Shown here piece by piece: positions 8,249-17,577 of a stretch of DNA of 64,000 bases. The stretch covers positions 1 through 64,000 of the forward strand of contig JACRBI010000040.1 in the NCBI GenBank assembly GCA_016234495.1, written 5' to 3'. Source of the stretch: Chloroflexota bacterium (GTDB lineage Bacteria > Chloroflexota > Anaerolineae > Anaerolineales > Villigracilaceae). The notes under the pieces are model-generated. The model did not search any database. It was not told the DNA's origin and saw only the letters and a list, made by a program, of their open reading frames with translations. The translations under genes were made by a program, and so were the position numbers. Numbering within the stretch: position 1 is the first letter of the stretch; the number at the start of each line of letters is the position of its first letter.

Positions 8249-9433
8249 ATGGAAAAAGATGTCATCATCATCGGCGGCGGCCCAAGCGGACTCTCCACCG
8301 CGCTGCATTTGACGAAGATCGCCCCGCATCTAACTAACCGAATCCTGATTCTGGAAAAGGAGCATTATCCGCGCCTGAAGCTGTGCGCCGGCGGTCTTGT
8401 CGCCGATGCGGAAGTTATCCTACAGCGGCTCGGCTTGGACGTGCGCGAAGTTCCGCATGTGGATGCATCTGCCGCACATTTTGATTTCGCAGGCAAAGGA
8501 CTCAAGATTAGCGTGCCCGGCAGTCACACCATCCGCGTCATTCGCCGCAACGAGTTCGATCACTGGTTGGCAAAGAAAGCAGTAAACAGAGGAATAGAAA
8601 TTAAGGAGGATATAACTGTTAAAAAAATCATCCCGGATGAAAATGGCGTGACCGTTGAAACCGACCAAGGAAATTTCCGCGCACAGATCGTTGTCGGCGC
8701 AGACGGCTCAAATGGAATTACGCGCAGATGCGTCTTGCCGAACTCGCCCGTTTACACAGCAAGAGTCCTGGAGGTTATTACCCCAAATCACCCCCACCGT
8801 CTCGCGGCGCGAGACACCTCCCCCAAATTCTCCGAATCTGGGGGAGGCAGGGAGGGGGCGTACTTTGATTTCTTCCCCGTTCCAGATAACATCGCCGGCT
8901 ACACATGGGACTTCCCCACTCAGATCAACGGACAGCCGATGCGCTGCTGGGGAATCTACGACACAAACCTGCTCTCAGACCAAAACCGTCCGCCGCTCAA
9001 AAAGCCATTGGCCGAAGAAATGGCGCGGCATGGATTCAGCCTCGACGATTACGAACTCAAAGGGCATCCCATCCGCTGGTATGACCCGTTCAACCCCGTT
9101 TCCGTGCCGCGCGTACTGCTCGTCGGCGATGCCGTCGGCGCAGACCCGATCTTCGGCGAAGGCATCAGCATGGCGTTGGGTTACGGCGCGGTTGCCGCGC
9201 GCGAGATCAGCGAGTCGATTCAGCGCAACGAATTTTCATTCAGCGGATACAAGCGTCGGCTCGTGCGAAGCGCGCTGGGTCAAACGCTGTTCGCGCGCTG
9301 GCTCATTACGCAGATCATATATCCGCTTAAGTGGCGCTGGTTCCAAATCTTGTTATGGCGGATATTGAAACCGATCGTGATTCTAGTCGCGTGGATTTTT
9401 GTTTTGAATTGGGGAAAGAGAATTAAGATTTGA
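8249..9433 (+). CDS. Geranylgeranyl-reductase-family FAD oxidoreductase
   Basis: 394 aa flavoprotein. The Rossmann motif GGGPSG is at residues 9-14, RLKLCAGGL follows, then RRNEFDHWL, VGADGSNG and the second FAD motif VLLVGDAVGADPIFGEGISMA. This arrangement is that of geranylgeranyl reductases and related reductases acting on isoprenoid or lipid substrates. The ATG at 8249 is used because the FAD motif follows directly. A hydrophobic C-terminus (about 350-385) may attach it to the membrane. An extra stretch of about 24 residues (about 180-204, HRLAARDTSPKFSESGGG) is encoded by an inserted GC-rich palindrome. The 3' end overlaps convergent recO by 11 bp. Confidence 0.85.
   Translation: MEKDVIIIGGGPSGLSTALHLTKIAPHLTNRILILEKEHYPRLKLCAGGLVADAEVILQRLGLDVREVPHVDASAAHFDFAGKGLKISVPGSHTIRVIRRNEFDHWLAKKAVNRGIEIKEDITVKKIIPDENGVTVETDQGNFRAQIVVGADGSNGITRRCVLPNSPVYTARVLEVITPNHPHRLAARDTSPKFSESGGGREGAYFDFFPVPDNIAGYTWDFPTQINGQPMRCWGIYDTNLLSDQNRPPLKKPLAEEMARHGFSLDDYELKGHPIRWYDPFNPVSVPRVLLVGDAVGADPIFGEGISMALGYGAVAAREISESIQRNEFSFSGYKRRLVRSALGQTLFARWLITQIIYPLKWRWFQILLWRILKPIVILVAWIFVLNWGKRIKI
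8789..8860. repeat. In-frame GC-rich double-hairpin element
   Basis: Nested inverted repeats: gtctcgc/gcgagac at 8799-8815 and cctccccca/tgggggagg at 8817-8847, bordered by ccccca...ggggg. It encodes a low-complexity loop of about 24 residues in the flavoprotein, without breaking its frame. Confidence 0.65.
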
Positions 9434-10181
9434 CGCGCTTGATAAAACCCGGCGTGTTCAGTTGACGTTCAAGCAGATAAGTGAAATATCCCTGCATTAA
9501 AGTTTCCGCATCCTTCTTAACCTCCGGGCTGGGATTTGCGCGAGAGGCATCGCGGTAGGTTGAGCGCTGGAAGTGGCGCAGGTATTTCAGCGTTTCAACT
9601 GAAATTTTGTTTAAGTTTGGCAGACCCAGACCGCAGCGCGGACAGATCGCGCCGCCCGCGCTAAACGAAAAAAATTGATCTTCGGGCAATATATCGCGCC
9701 CGCAATTGGCGCATTCAAATAATTGCGGACGAAAGCCGACGTAATCGAGCAGGCGCATTTCATAATAACGCAGCGCCACCCACGCATCGGATTCTTTTTC
9801 AAGGCGGTCGAGCGTTTCAACAAGCAATTTGAATGTGGATGGATGCCCGCCATCGTCGTCGTAGGTGAAGCGGTCCAGCAGTTCGATGGCATAGGATGCG
9901 TAGCCTGTCTTCATTAAATCTGCGCCGATACCAAGAAAGGCATTGACCGTTTCAGCCTGGGTCACAATCAGCAGGTCGCGTCCGCGCGCGAGTTGCAAAG
10001 TTACATGAGTGAACGGCTGTAAATGTCCCGCCTTGCGTGAAGTGAGCTTGCGCGCTCCTTTTGCAACCGCGCGTACTTTTCCAAGTTCGCGGGTATAAAC
10101 AGTGAGCAGTTGGTCAGCCTCGCCCCAATCTTTATGGCGGAGCACAACAGCAGATACACGGAAGGAACGGAATTCGGCCAT
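9423..10181 (-). CDS. recO: DNA repair protein RecO
   Basis: 252 aa. N-terminal OB fold (FRVSAVVLRHKDWGEADQLL) followed by the helical domain with a zinc site CxxC...CxxC (CANCG about 157-161, CPRCG about 181-185). RecO loads RecA on SSB-coated DNA with RecR. The gene starts eight bases after cdd ends and is likely cotranscribed with it. The tail overlaps the convergent flavoprotein gene by 11 bp. Confidence 0.95.
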   Translation of the reverse strand: MAEFRSFRVSAVVLRHKDWGEADQLLTVYTRELGKVRAVAKGARKLTSRKAGHLQPFTHVTLQLARGRDLLIVTQAETVNAFLGIGADLMKTGYASYAIELLDRFTYDDDGGHPSTFKLLVETLDRLEKESDAWVALRYYEMRLLDYVGFRPQLFECANCGRDILPEDQFFSFSAGGAICPRCGLGLPNLNKISVETLKYLRHFQRSTYRDASRANPSPEVKKDAETLMQGYFTYLLERQLNTPGFIKRVKS

Positions 10182-10188
10182 AACATGT

Positions 10189-10599
10189 TTACAACAAATG
10201 TTTCGGCGTAAATGCTTCGGGCAAAATTTCGGCTACCGTCATTTCCTTTTGAAGCTTGCCATTTCCATCTGCGATCAAGATGATCGTATCCAACCCGAAC
10301 TCGGCCATCACCTGCCTGCATCCGCCGCAGGGAGATCCGCCATTGTTGGTGACGACTGCGATCACATCAAATTCAGACTCGCCTTCCGAGACGGCTTTGA
10401 AGATCGCAACCCGTTCCGCGCACATGGTCTGCGGATACGCGGCATTCTCGACATTGACGCCCGTGAATAAACGTCCGCTCTTGGTGCGTACAGCCGCGCC
10501 GACAGGGTAATTGGAATACGGCACATAGGCGCGCTTGCGCGCTTCATTGGCAAGGTCGATCAGGGATTGGCGTTCTTCATTGGTTAGTTCCATGAGCAT
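10189..10599 (-). CDS. cdd: Cytidine deaminase
   Basis: 136 aa, typical of the small tetrameric enzyme that converts cytidine/deoxycytidine to uridine/deoxyuridine in pyrimidine salvage. The zinc site is complete: CAER (with the catalytic Glu) and PCGGCRQ. The substrate-binding GVNVENAAYP precedes it. Two starts are possible, 10599 or 10593; AAGGA lies five or eleven bases upstream respectively. It lies between glmU and recO on the same strand. Confidence 0.95.
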   Translation of the reverse strand: MLMELTNEERQSLIDLANEARKRAYVPYSNYPVGAAVRTKSGRLFTGVNVENAAYPQTMCAERVAIFKAVSEGESEFDVIAVVTNNGGSPCGGCRQVMAEFGLDTIILIADGNGKLQKEMTVAEILPEAFTPKHLL

Positions 10600-10616
10600 G
10601 AATCCTTTTACAGTTT

Positions 10617-10637
10617 TCCGAAGCCAGAGACTTCGGA
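10617..10637. terminator. Short hairpin between glmU and cdd
   Basis: 7-bp stem tccgaag / cttcgga with a 7-nt loop in the 47-bp glmU-cdd gap; no T run, so it may be an attenuating or mRNA-stability hairpin rather than a terminator. Confidence 0.35.
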
Positions 10638-10646
10638 CTCCAAATA

Positions 10647-12005
10647 CTACTTCGTTTTTCTTTCCAGTTTTTTGATGGCTCGCGCGGGCATACCGACCAC
10701 GAGTGTATCCTCGGCCACGTTCTTTGTCACCACCGACCCCGCGCCTGTGCGCGCGCCGTCACCGATTTTGATCGGCGCGACCAGCATGGTATCCGAACCG
10801 ATGAAGACATCTGCGCCGATTTCAGTGGCATGTTTTTTCTCGCCATCGTAATTGCAGGTGATCGTCCCCGCGCCGATGTTGGTGTTCACGCCGATCTGCG
10901 CATTGCCAATGTAGGAAAAGTGCCCCATTTTCACACCGTCGGCAAGATGCGAATCCTTGACCTCGCCGAAGTTGCCCATGTGAACGTGATTTCCAAGATG
11001 CGCGCCTTTTCGCAGCCGCGCGAACGGGCCCATATCCACATCATTTTCCAAGACCGCGCCATCCATCACGGAGGCCAGCACTTTGCAGCGATTTCCAATC
11101 TTCGAATCGCGGATGATCGAATTCGGGCCGATGACATTGCCTTCGCCGATCAAAGTCTTTCCGTGAATGTATGTGTTCGGCATGATGACCGTATCCGCGC
11201 CGATCGTGACGCCGACTTCAATATAAGTCGACGCGGGATCAACTATCGTCACGCCGTTCAACATGTGCTGGTGATTGATGCGCCGGCGCATCGCCACGTC
11301 ACATTCTGAAAGATGCACGCGTGTGTTGACTCCGATCGTCTCTTCCAAATCGTCCATGACAGTGGCGTGAACTGCCAGCCCGTCTTTGGATGCAAGCTCG
11401 ACTGTGTCTGTCAGATAGTATTCGCCTTTTTTATGATTCTTTGGGATGCGGCTCAAAGCCCCCCACAACCAGTTCGCATCGAAACAATACCCGCCCACGT
11501 TCAATTCCTTGACCTGTAACTGCTCGGGCGTCGCGACATATTCCTCGACGATGGCAGATACCGTCCCGTCCGCGTTGCGGATGACTCGTCCAAACCCGCG
11601 CGGATGATCTGAGTGGACGGTCAGCATCGAGATCGGTCCGTTGTTATTTTTCTGTGTTTCGACCAGAGCTTGCAAAGTTTCGCCGCGCAGCAAGGGCATG
11701 TCGCTATAGCAGACGACGACCAGATCGGTCTTGCCTTTCAACAGTGACTCAGCCTGCATGACCGCGTGGCCTGTGCCCAATTGCGGCTCCTGCAAAACGG
11801 ACTGGGCCGAGTCTCCCAGATATTTTGTCACCGCTTCCGCGCCATGCCCGACCACCACAACCGGTTTCTCGGTGGTGGATTGTTTGATGGCTTCGAGCGC
11901 GTGCCAGATCATGGGCTTGCCGGCAATGGGATGTAAAACCTTTGGCAGGGATGATTTCATGCGCGTGCCCTGCCCTGCGGCAAGCAGGATTGCTGTTACT
12001 CTCAT
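10647..12005 (-). CDS. glmU: Bifunctional UDP-GlcNAc pyrophosphorylase / GlcN-1-P acetyltransferase
   Basis: 452 aa, full length. The N-terminal uridylyltransferase has the signature LLAAGQGTRMKSSLPKVLHP (residues 7-26). The C-terminal half is a left-handed beta-helix of hexapeptides (IGADTVIMPNTYIHG, IGEGNVIGPNSII ...) ending in the acetyltransferase segment GAGTITCNYDGEKKH. It makes UDP-GlcNAc for peptidoglycan and surface glycans. The ATG at 12005 has GAGGTG seven bases upstream. It is preceded by tRNA-Gln on the same strand. Confidence 0.96.
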   Translation of the reverse strand: MRVTAILLAAGQGTRMKSSLPKVLHPIAGKPMIWHALEAIKQSTTEKPVVVVGHGAEAVTKYLGDSAQSVLQEPQLGTGHAVMQAESLLKGKTDLVVVCYSDMPLLRGETLQALVETQKNNNGPISMLTVHSDHPRGFGRVIRNADGTVSAIVEEYVATPEQLQVKELNVGGYCFDANWLWGALSRIPKNHKKGEYYLTDTVELASKDGLAVHATVMDDLEETIGVNTRVHLSECDVAMRRRINHQHMLNGVTIVDPASTYIEVGVTIGADTVIMPNTYIHGKTLIGEGNVIGPNSIIRDSKIGNRCKVLASVMDGAVLENDVDMGPFARLRKGAHLGNHVHMGNFGEVKDSHLADGVKMGHFSYIGNAQIGVNTNIGAGTITCNYDGEKKHATEIGADVFIGSDTMLVAPIKIGDGARTGAGSVVTKNVAEDTLVVGMPARAIKKLERKTK

Positions 12006-12021
12006 TGTGTCACCTCAATCA

Positions 12022-12075
12022 AAACAGGATTTGCGCAGCGCGGGCGGTGACACTCGCGTTGCACAAATCCTGTTT
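12022..12075. repeat. Long-armed palindrome between tRNA-Gln and glmU
   Basis: 12-bp arms aaacaggatttg (12022-12033) / caaatcctgttt (12064-12075) with a GC-rich imperfect inner stem. It could process or terminate the tRNA transcript, with A/T runs on both sides, or form the glmU leader structure. Confidence 0.5.
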
Positions 12076-12090
12076 CAAAAAACGTCAGGC

Positions 12091-12160
12091 TGGGGTACCT
12101 GGATTCGAACCAAGATCCACAGCTCCAAAGGCTGGTGTGCTGCCGTTGCACCATACCCCA
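12091..12160 (-). tRNA. tRNA-Gln (anticodon TTG)
   Basis: 70-nt cloverleaf. Acceptor stem TGGGGTA/TACCCCA, D stem GTGC/GCAC, anticodon stem CCAGC/GCTGT with loop CTTTGGA (anticodon TTG, reading CAA/CAG), T stem CTTGG/CCAGG with loop TTCGAAT. CCA is not encoded. Confidence 0.95.
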
Positions 12161-12188
12161 GTGCGGGCGAAATTGTATCACAGTTTAT

Positions 12189-13280
12189 TTAATTTCCATC
12201 CGGTATGATGCCGAGCCTGCGCGCATCATCGAGCGAGATCACGTCAGAGTTGGATGGTTGATTGCCAAGTTTTTCGGCCGCTTGATCCCAAAAGTCATCG
12301 GCATCATTTGCATTTGTCTTATCGAGGGAGGCATTCGTTAGCAGCGCCTCCATTTCCGGGGCGAGGGATATGTCCACTGGCGGCTCTGCCATTTGGACAG
12401 GAGCAGGCTCGGGCGCAGACGGCGAAACGGGTTTTTCATCCAAAGAAAGGGGGCGTAGTTCACCGGTCACTCCCATCGATTTGAGGGATTTTTCCACTTG
12501 AGCGCGCAGGGCAAGCAGGGCGCTGACAGTTTCAAGGACGCGCTGATCGGAGGCAAGCCCCTGACCCGCTACGAGCAGGGCATACAACGGTGTGACTGGG
12601 ATGAAAAGCAGGTCGTGATCGCCGCCGCTGAAGATGTGAAACGAGTCGATGGTTTCCTGATGATTGTGGCGGGCGACCTTCAGGCTGGTTGCATGGATCG
12701 CCATCAGGGTCGAGATGAGCGAGACTTCCATGCTGGCATCGAGGAGTTTGCCGGTACGCGCCTGAACGAATCCATGGTCATTCAAGAGGAAAACCGCGTC
12801 AGCTTTGATATCCTGACGAAAATTTGCGAGCAGGTCTGAGAGCCTGGCATGCCGGCCTTCGGACATGCCGTCCTTTTTTTGAGTTGGGAAGATGGTGCGG
12901 TCCAACCCAAGGCTGCGCTCGACCACATCCAAAAAATCGGTCATTGGAATGGGCTTGTCGAAGATGGCTTGCGCGCCGGCATTGAGCATTTCTTCGCGCA
13001 TTTTGCGGTCGGTCATGCCGGTGATGAAGATCACGTTGGCTTCGGGGTGGCGCGCGCGGACTTTGTGCATGAGTTCGACTCCGCTCATGCCGGGCAGCAT
13101 GTAGTCGGTGACAAGCAGGTCAATTTTATGACGCGTGGATGAGAGCAATGCCTCTTCGCCTGAGAGGGATTCGTAGACCTTTAATTTTTCAATATTAAGC
13201 GTATCGAGCGTGGCATGTAACAGCCGCAGAATGTCACGCTGGTCATCCACCAACAATACATTGTGTTCGGTCATGGTCAT
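12189..13280 (-). CDS. Response regulator with roadblock/LC7-like output domain
   Basis: 363 aa. Residues about 8-125 form a receiver domain: acidic pair VDD (11-13), phosphoacceptor D59 in VTDYMLPGMSG, switch Thr in FITGMTD and Lys in FDKPI. Residues about 145-270 (DLLANFRQDIKADAVFLLND ... ALLVAGQGL) resemble a roadblock/LC7 small-GTPase-regulator fold. A Pro-rich linker and an acidic C-terminal tail follow. The ATG at 13280 is preferred (GCAGGGA upstream); an in-frame ATG at 13298 has no ribosome site. There is no DNA-binding domain, so it likely signals by protein contact, possibly with a Ras-like GTPase (inference). Confidence 0.75.
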   Translation of the reverse strand: MTMTEHNVLLVDDQRDILRLLHATLDTLNIEKLKVYESLSGEEALLSSTRHKIDLLVTDYMLPGMSGVELMHKVRARHPEANVIFITGMTDRKMREEMLNAGAQAIFDKPIPMTDFLDVVERSLGLDRTIFPTQKKDGMSEGRHARLSDLLANFRQDIKADAVFLLNDHGFVQARTGKLLDASMEVSLISTLMAIHATSLKVARHNHQETIDSFHIFSGGDHDLLFIPVTPLYALLVAGQGLASDQRVLETVSALLALRAQVEKSLKSMGVTGELRPLSLDEKPVSPSAPEPAPVQMAEPPVDISLAPEMEALLTNASLDKTNANDADDFWDQAAEKLGNQPSNSDVISLDDARRLGIIPDGN

Positions 13281-13316
13281 GATTCCCTGCTCCTGCATTA
13301 AGCGCCGGCGGTTGAA

Positions 13317-15242
13317 TTAATTCCCGCAAGCGTCGCCCATGTCGATTGCTTCAATGTTCCAAAGCGGGTTGGCGGTCGGGTCAAGGTCAAAGCGGCAGAG
13401 GTCGGGGCGCGCGGCGGAAATCCGCAGGTGATAATAAAGTGGAATGGCGGGAAGCTCGGTCGAGAACAGCACCTGAGTTTGGCGGTACGCATCGACATAT
13501 GCCTGCTCTTCGGGCAGGGACAGATGCGCGCTGCGACAGGCGGAATCGAACTCCGCGTTTTCGTATGCCGTCACATTCGTGCCGATCCATGAATTCGAAG
13601 CGTTTGGAATCTCGGAACTGGTGAACCAGCCGCAGGGAGGTTCGATGCCGTTCACGCCCATCGCATATTCGATCAGGTCAAAGCTGCGCCCGAACAACGC
13701 GCCGCCCGGGCCGGGCGCATACAGGTCGTTCTGCTCAAAATATTGCACGTTGAGTCCTATGCCGCACTGGGCAAGGGACTGCGAGAGAATATCCACCACC
13801 TGCCTGCGCTGCGTGGCTGTGGTTGTGTAGTAATTTAATTGGAGCGGCGTGCCGGCTGTCACATTTTTTACATTGACCGCAGTGACCGGCGTGGACGGGT
13901 CGCCGTCCACATCTCTCCAACCGGCTTGTTCGAGCAAAGCCTTGCCGGTCGCAGGCTCAAACGGCAGCGCTTCAATATTGGAATCATATAATGGATGCTC
14001 CACCGGCAGATAACTGGCCGGCACTGTTGTTTTTCCAAAAAGCACATTGCCCGCCACCGATTGACGGTCGAGGCAGTAGGCAATTCCCTGACGGGTATGC
14101 GCGTCGGCGAAAATATCCTGCCTGTCGCCTTTGCGCAGATCATAGCCATCGTCGTAGGATGCGGGCGTAATTCCAAGCCCAAGCCATTCGATGGTCATGC
14201 CGGGCGTGAAGAAAGCCTGTGCCTGTTCCGCGGCTTGCATTTTTTGGAGCAAGTCGGCTTGATTATCGAGCCGAATGGTTGGGTCGATAATGTCGCAGCG
14301 TCCGGCCACCAATTCGCTCAGAGCCATGTTCGGGTCCGCAATGAAGCGGAAGGAAATCGAATCAATTTTTGGGTAGCCTTCCGCGGCGCGGAAATAATAC
14401 GGATTTTTCGTCAAGGTGATGTGGTCGCCATCCAGCCATTCATCAACCATGTAAGGTCCCCACCCGATCGGCGAGCGCGAAGAAATATCAACGGTCTTTA
14501 ATTCAAGCGCGGTGAAGTCGCTCCATACATGCTGAGGCGCGGGCGCCCAGAAATTTGTAAAGTAGGCCGGGTCAATGAAGCCCGGCTTGCCCCACCATTG
14601 GACGGTCTGCGGGTCTGTGGCTTCGTAGGTCAGCGTGCGGTCGATCAAGTACTTGTTCGAATCCGAGTTCGGGTCGGATGCAAGCGTAAAAGCATAAACC
14701 GAATCGTCGGCAGTGATCGGCGTGCCGTCTGACCAGGTCAGGTCGGGGCGCAGGTGGAAGTTGACGACCATTTGATCCATCTCCAGCGGGGTCGTGCCGT
14801 CATAGGTGATGACGCAGTTGTCGGCGCGGCAGGAGGCGGGACGGACTCGCAGGCCCTGCTTCAGCGTAACCAGATTCCCATCCGCATCCACCACCTGACC
14901 TCCAGGCTGCACCGGCGTGCTGACGATTTCTGCGTCGCCGTTTTCAAGCGAGGGCATGTCGGTGATGATCACAGCCTGATAGTCATAACCAACCGTGTCG
15001 AACGGGCCGTCATTGACAGCCGCCAGCACACTGCGCGCGGCGGCATTCGGGCTGCCGAATGGATAAAGGGTGTTCGGCTCCTGTCCGAGACAGATGGTGA
15101 GGGAGCGCGGCAGCGGCGTGGCGGTTGGCGAAGGAGGAGGCAGCGGCGTGGAAGTAGCGGACGGTGTCTCTGTCTGCGACGGCGTGAGCGAGCACGCAGT
15201 AACGATAAATATCATCAAGATAAGGGAGATGGTTTTTTTCAT
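13317..15242 (-). CDS. Family 5 (peptide-type) ABC solute-binding lipoprotein, canonical order
   Basis: 641 aa. Lipoprotein signal with lipobox VTAC (Cys17), then a Ser/Thr/Pro-rich spacer. The SBP_bac_5 fold is in normal order: N-lobe start ICLGQEPNTLYPFG, LTWSDGTPITADD, GWGPYMVDEW, then the hinge-crossing segment HTRQGIAYCLDRQSVAGNVL and the C-terminal LPAIPLYYHLRIS. Anchored outside the membrane, it would deliver oligopeptides or similar solutes to the ABC importer encoded just upstream (15498-19795). It serves as the internal reference showing that the other binding protein (20018-21904) is permuted. It follows the importer operon after a terminator-like hairpin, so it may be transcribed separately. 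Confidence 0.88.
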   Translation of the reverse strand: MKKTISLILMIFIVTACSLTPSQTETPSATSTPLPPPSPTATPLPRSLTICLGQEPNTLYPFGSPNAAARSVLAAVNDGPFDTVGYDYQAVIITDMPSLENGDAEIVSTPVQPGGQVVDADGNLVTLKQGLRVRPASCRADNCVITYDGTTPLEMDQMVVNFHLRPDLTWSDGTPITADDSVYAFTLASDPNSDSNKYLIDRTLTYEATDPQTVQWWGKPGFIDPAYFTNFWAPAPQHVWSDFTALELKTVDISSRSPIGWGPYMVDEWLDGDHITLTKNPYYFRAAEGYPKIDSISFRFIADPNMALSELVAGRCDIIDPTIRLDNQADLLQKMQAAEQAQAFFTPGMTIEWLGLGITPASYDDGYDLRKGDRQDIFADAHTRQGIAYCLDRQSVAGNVLFGKTTVPASYLPVEHPLYDSNIEALPFEPATGKALLEQAGWRDVDGDPSTPVTAVNVKNVTAGTPLQLNYYTTTATQRRQVVDILSQSLAQCGIGLNVQYFEQNDLYAPGPGGALFGRSFDLIEYAMGVNGIEPPCGWFTSSEIPNASNSWIGTNVTAYENAEFDSACRSAHLSLPEEQAYVDAYRQTQVLFSTELPAIPLYYHLRISAARPDLCRFDLDPTANPLWNIEAIDMGDACGN

Positions 15243-15462
15243 GAGCGCCTGCCGATATGGATTGGTGGGATTATGCTTTGTAAAAATTTAACAACGAAGG
15301 CAATTATAACAATGTTAATCATTTAACAGGACTTTCGCCTGGCAGAGTCCGAACGCTTCGCGGCCAGACTTCGAGTCAAAACCGGGAGATTTTGCACTCC
15401 AAACGAATGCCCTAATTTATAAGTGGGCAAAAGGCAGGTAAAATCACCGGGGTCAAGTTAAT

Positions 15463-15490
15463 AAAAAAACCGCCTTTCGGCGGTTTTTTT
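15463..15490. terminator. Bidirectional terminator at the end of the ABC importer operon
   Basis: Stem aaaaaaaccgcc / ggcggttttttt with TTTC loop, directly after the stop of the distal ATPase gene (minus strand) and flanked by T/A runs. Confidence 0.85.
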
Positions 15491-15497
15491 ATTAGGT

Positions 15498-16490
15498 TTA
15501 TTCCACCATCCAGCAAGCCACCCAATGTCCGGGACGGGCTTCCTTGAATTCGGGCTCCGCTTGCGAGCACTGGGCAACAGCGATCGGGCAGCGAGTGTGG
15601 AAGCGGCAGCCCTTGGGTGGATTAAGCGGGCTAGGCACATCGCCTTTAAGGATGGTGCGGTCGCGCTTGACTTCGGGATGCGGCACAGGAATTGCGGAAA
15701 GCAATGCCTTTGTGTAGGGATGCAGAGGTTCGCGATACAGCGAATCACGCCCTGTCAACTCCACCATCTTGCCGAGGTACATGACCGCCACGCGGTCGGA
15801 GATGTGTTCGACCACACTCAAGTTATGCGCGATGAAAAGGTAAGTGAGGCCGAATTCCTTCTGCAAATCTTTGAGAATGTTCAGCACCTGAGATTGAATG
15901 GAAACGTCCAGCGCCGAGACCGGTTCATCGCAAACGATGAACTTGGGCTGCAGAGCCAGGGCGCGGGCAATGCCAATGCGCTGGCGCTGTCCGCCGGAAA
16001 ACTCATGCGGGTAACGGCGGGCGTGATATTCTTCCAAACCCACTTTCTTCAACATGTTAATGGCAACTTCCCAGCGTTCCTTGGGATGCCCGATCTTATG
16101 GATTTGCAGGCCTTCCATGACCGCTTCGCCGATCGGCATACGCGGATTTAATGAAGCGTACGGATCCTGGAAGATGATCTGCATGTCGCGGCGCAAAGCT
16201 TTGAGGGATTTGGGGCGCATCTTGATGATGTCTTCGCCATTAAAGGTAACTTCTCCAGAAGTCGGTTCGATCAAGCGCAAAATGGAGCGGCCAACGGTGG
16301 TTTTTCCGCAGCCAGACTCGCCCACCATTCCCAGAGTTTCTCCGTTCTTAACCGCAAAACTCACCTTGTCCACCGCCTGAACCCAGGCGGTAGTGCGTTG
16401 AAAAACACCGGAGCGAACCGGGAAATATTTTGTAAGCTTATTTACAACCAGCAGATCGGTCTTTTCTTGGGTTTGCATTTTTGTATTCAT
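15498..16490 (-). CDS. Peptide-type ABC importer ATPase (DppF/OppF-like)
   Basis: 330 aa from the ATG at 16490 (AAAGAG upstream). Walker [13 protein letters not shown] signature [10 protein letters not shown], Walker [14 protein letters not shown]-loop FIAHNLSVV, and the oligopeptide-importer C-terminal domain with its cysteines (GCRFHTRCP ... CSQ), known in this family to bind a 4Fe-4S cluster. An in-frame ATG at 16553 would overlap the upstream ATPase by 47 bp and lacks a ribosome site. It pairs with the ATPase at 16507-17541 to energise the importer. Confidence 0.93.
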   Translation of the reverse strand: MNTKMQTQEKTDLLVVNKLTKYFPVRSGVFQRTTAWVQAVDKVSFAVKNGETLGMVGESGCGKTTVGRSILRLIEPTSGEVTFNGEDIIKMRPKSLKALRRDMQIIFQDPYASLNPRMPIGEAVMEGLQIHKIGHPKERWEVAINMLKKVGLEEYHARRYPHEFSGGQRQRIGIARALALQPKFIVCDEPVSALDVSIQSQVLNILKDLQKEFGLTYLFIAHNLSVVEHISDRVAVMYLGKMVELTGRDSLYREPLHPYTKALLSAIPVPHPEVKRDRTILKGDVPSPLNPPKGCRFHTRCPIAVAQCSQAEPEFKEARPGHWVACWMVE

Positions 16491-16506
16491 AGCCGCATCA
16501 TCTCTT

Positions 16507-17541
16507 TCAGGATTTGCTTCCGCGTTTAATTGGGGCGACATGCTGGTCAGCATCTTGATAAAGCCAGCAGCGTACCTTGTGCCCTTCGGAAAGTTCTTTT
16601 AATTCAGGGCGCTTATCAGCACAAATCGACAGATTGTGCTCGACCCGCGCCATACATCGCGGAGCAAAGCGGCAGCCTGTAGGCAGGTTGACGAGGTTGG
16701 GAACCGAGCCAGGAATCACGTCCAACCGGTCGCGCACTTCGCCTAAAACAGGTATAGAACCAATCAACCCCTTGGTGTAGGGATGAAGCGGACTATCAAA
16801 AAGTGTGGCAACGCTGGATTGTTCAACAATCTCGCCAGCGTACATGACCGCCACGCGGTCTGCCATTTCAGCGATCACACCCAGGTCGTGGGTAATGAGG
16901 ATCATGGCCGAGCCAAGCTGGGTGCGCATGTCGCGCATCAGGTCGAGGATCTGGGCCTGAATGGTGACATCCAGCGCGGTGGTGGGTTCATCTGCGATGA
17001 GCAAGTCTGGCACACAAGCCAAAGCCATGGCAATCATGACGCGCTGCGCCATACCGCCGGACAATTCGTGCGGGAATGACTGCGCGCGGCTTTCAGGTTC
17101 GGGAATGCCAACGAGCTTGAGCAGTTCCACGGCACGTTTTTGACCCGCTTCCTTGCCGAAATCCTGATGGATGTTCAACACTTCCGAGATCTGGTCGCCG
17201 GCGCGAAAGACCGGATTAAGCGCAGATTGGGGCTGTTGGAAGATCATCGACACGCGATTGCCGCGCACCTTCATCATTTCTTCTTCGGTGGCTTTTACCA
17301 GGTCCTTGCCTTCGAATAAAATCTCGCCGGCTTCGATCTTGCCGGGCACGCTGATCAGGCGCATGATGGAAAGGGAAGTGACGCTTTTTCCGCAGCCGGA
17401 TTCGCCCACGATGCCCAACACCTCGCCGGAATTGACATAGAAATCCACGCCATCCACGGCATGCACAACACCGTCTTCGGTATAAAAATAAGTTTTTAGA
17501 TTGCGTACTTCAAGCAATGGTGTTTGATTATTAGTTGCCAC
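16507..17541 (-). CDS. Peptide-type ABC importer ATPase (DppD/OppD-like)
   Basis: 344 aa. Walker [10 protein letters not shown]-loop [10 protein letters not shown], signature LSGGMAQRV, Walker [14 protein letters not shown]-loop LITHDLGVI. The C-terminal oligo_HPY domain has the cysteine cluster GCRFAPRC ... CADKRPELK. It is fourth in the importer operon, 36 bp after the DppC-type permease gene, and forms the heterodimeric motor with the next gene. Confidence 0.94.
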   Translation of the reverse strand: MATNNQTPLLEVRNLKTYFYTEDGVVHAVDGVDFYVNSGEVLGIVGESGCGKSVTSLSIMRLISVPGKIEAGEILFEGKDLVKATEEEMMKVRGNRVSMIFQQPQSALNPVFRAGDQISEVLNIHQDFGKEAGQKRAVELLKLVGIPEPESRAQSFPHELSGGMAQRVMIAMALACVPDLLIADEPTTALDVTIQAQILDLMRDMRTQLGSAMILITHDLGVIAEMADRVAVMYAGEIVEQSSVATLFDSPLHPYTKGLIGSIPVLGEVRDRLDVIPGSVPNLVNLPTGCRFAPRCMARVEHNLSICADKRPELKELSEGHKVRCWLYQDADQHVAPIKRGSKS

Positions 17542-17577
17542 AAGTAACTCCCGGTATTGAGATTTTTTTCATAGCGG

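Noticed and set aside
16491-16553. Extended N-terminus for the distal importer ATPase starting at 16553
   Set aside because: It would overlap the upstream ATPase gene by 47 bp without a ribosome site; the ATG at 16490 has one.
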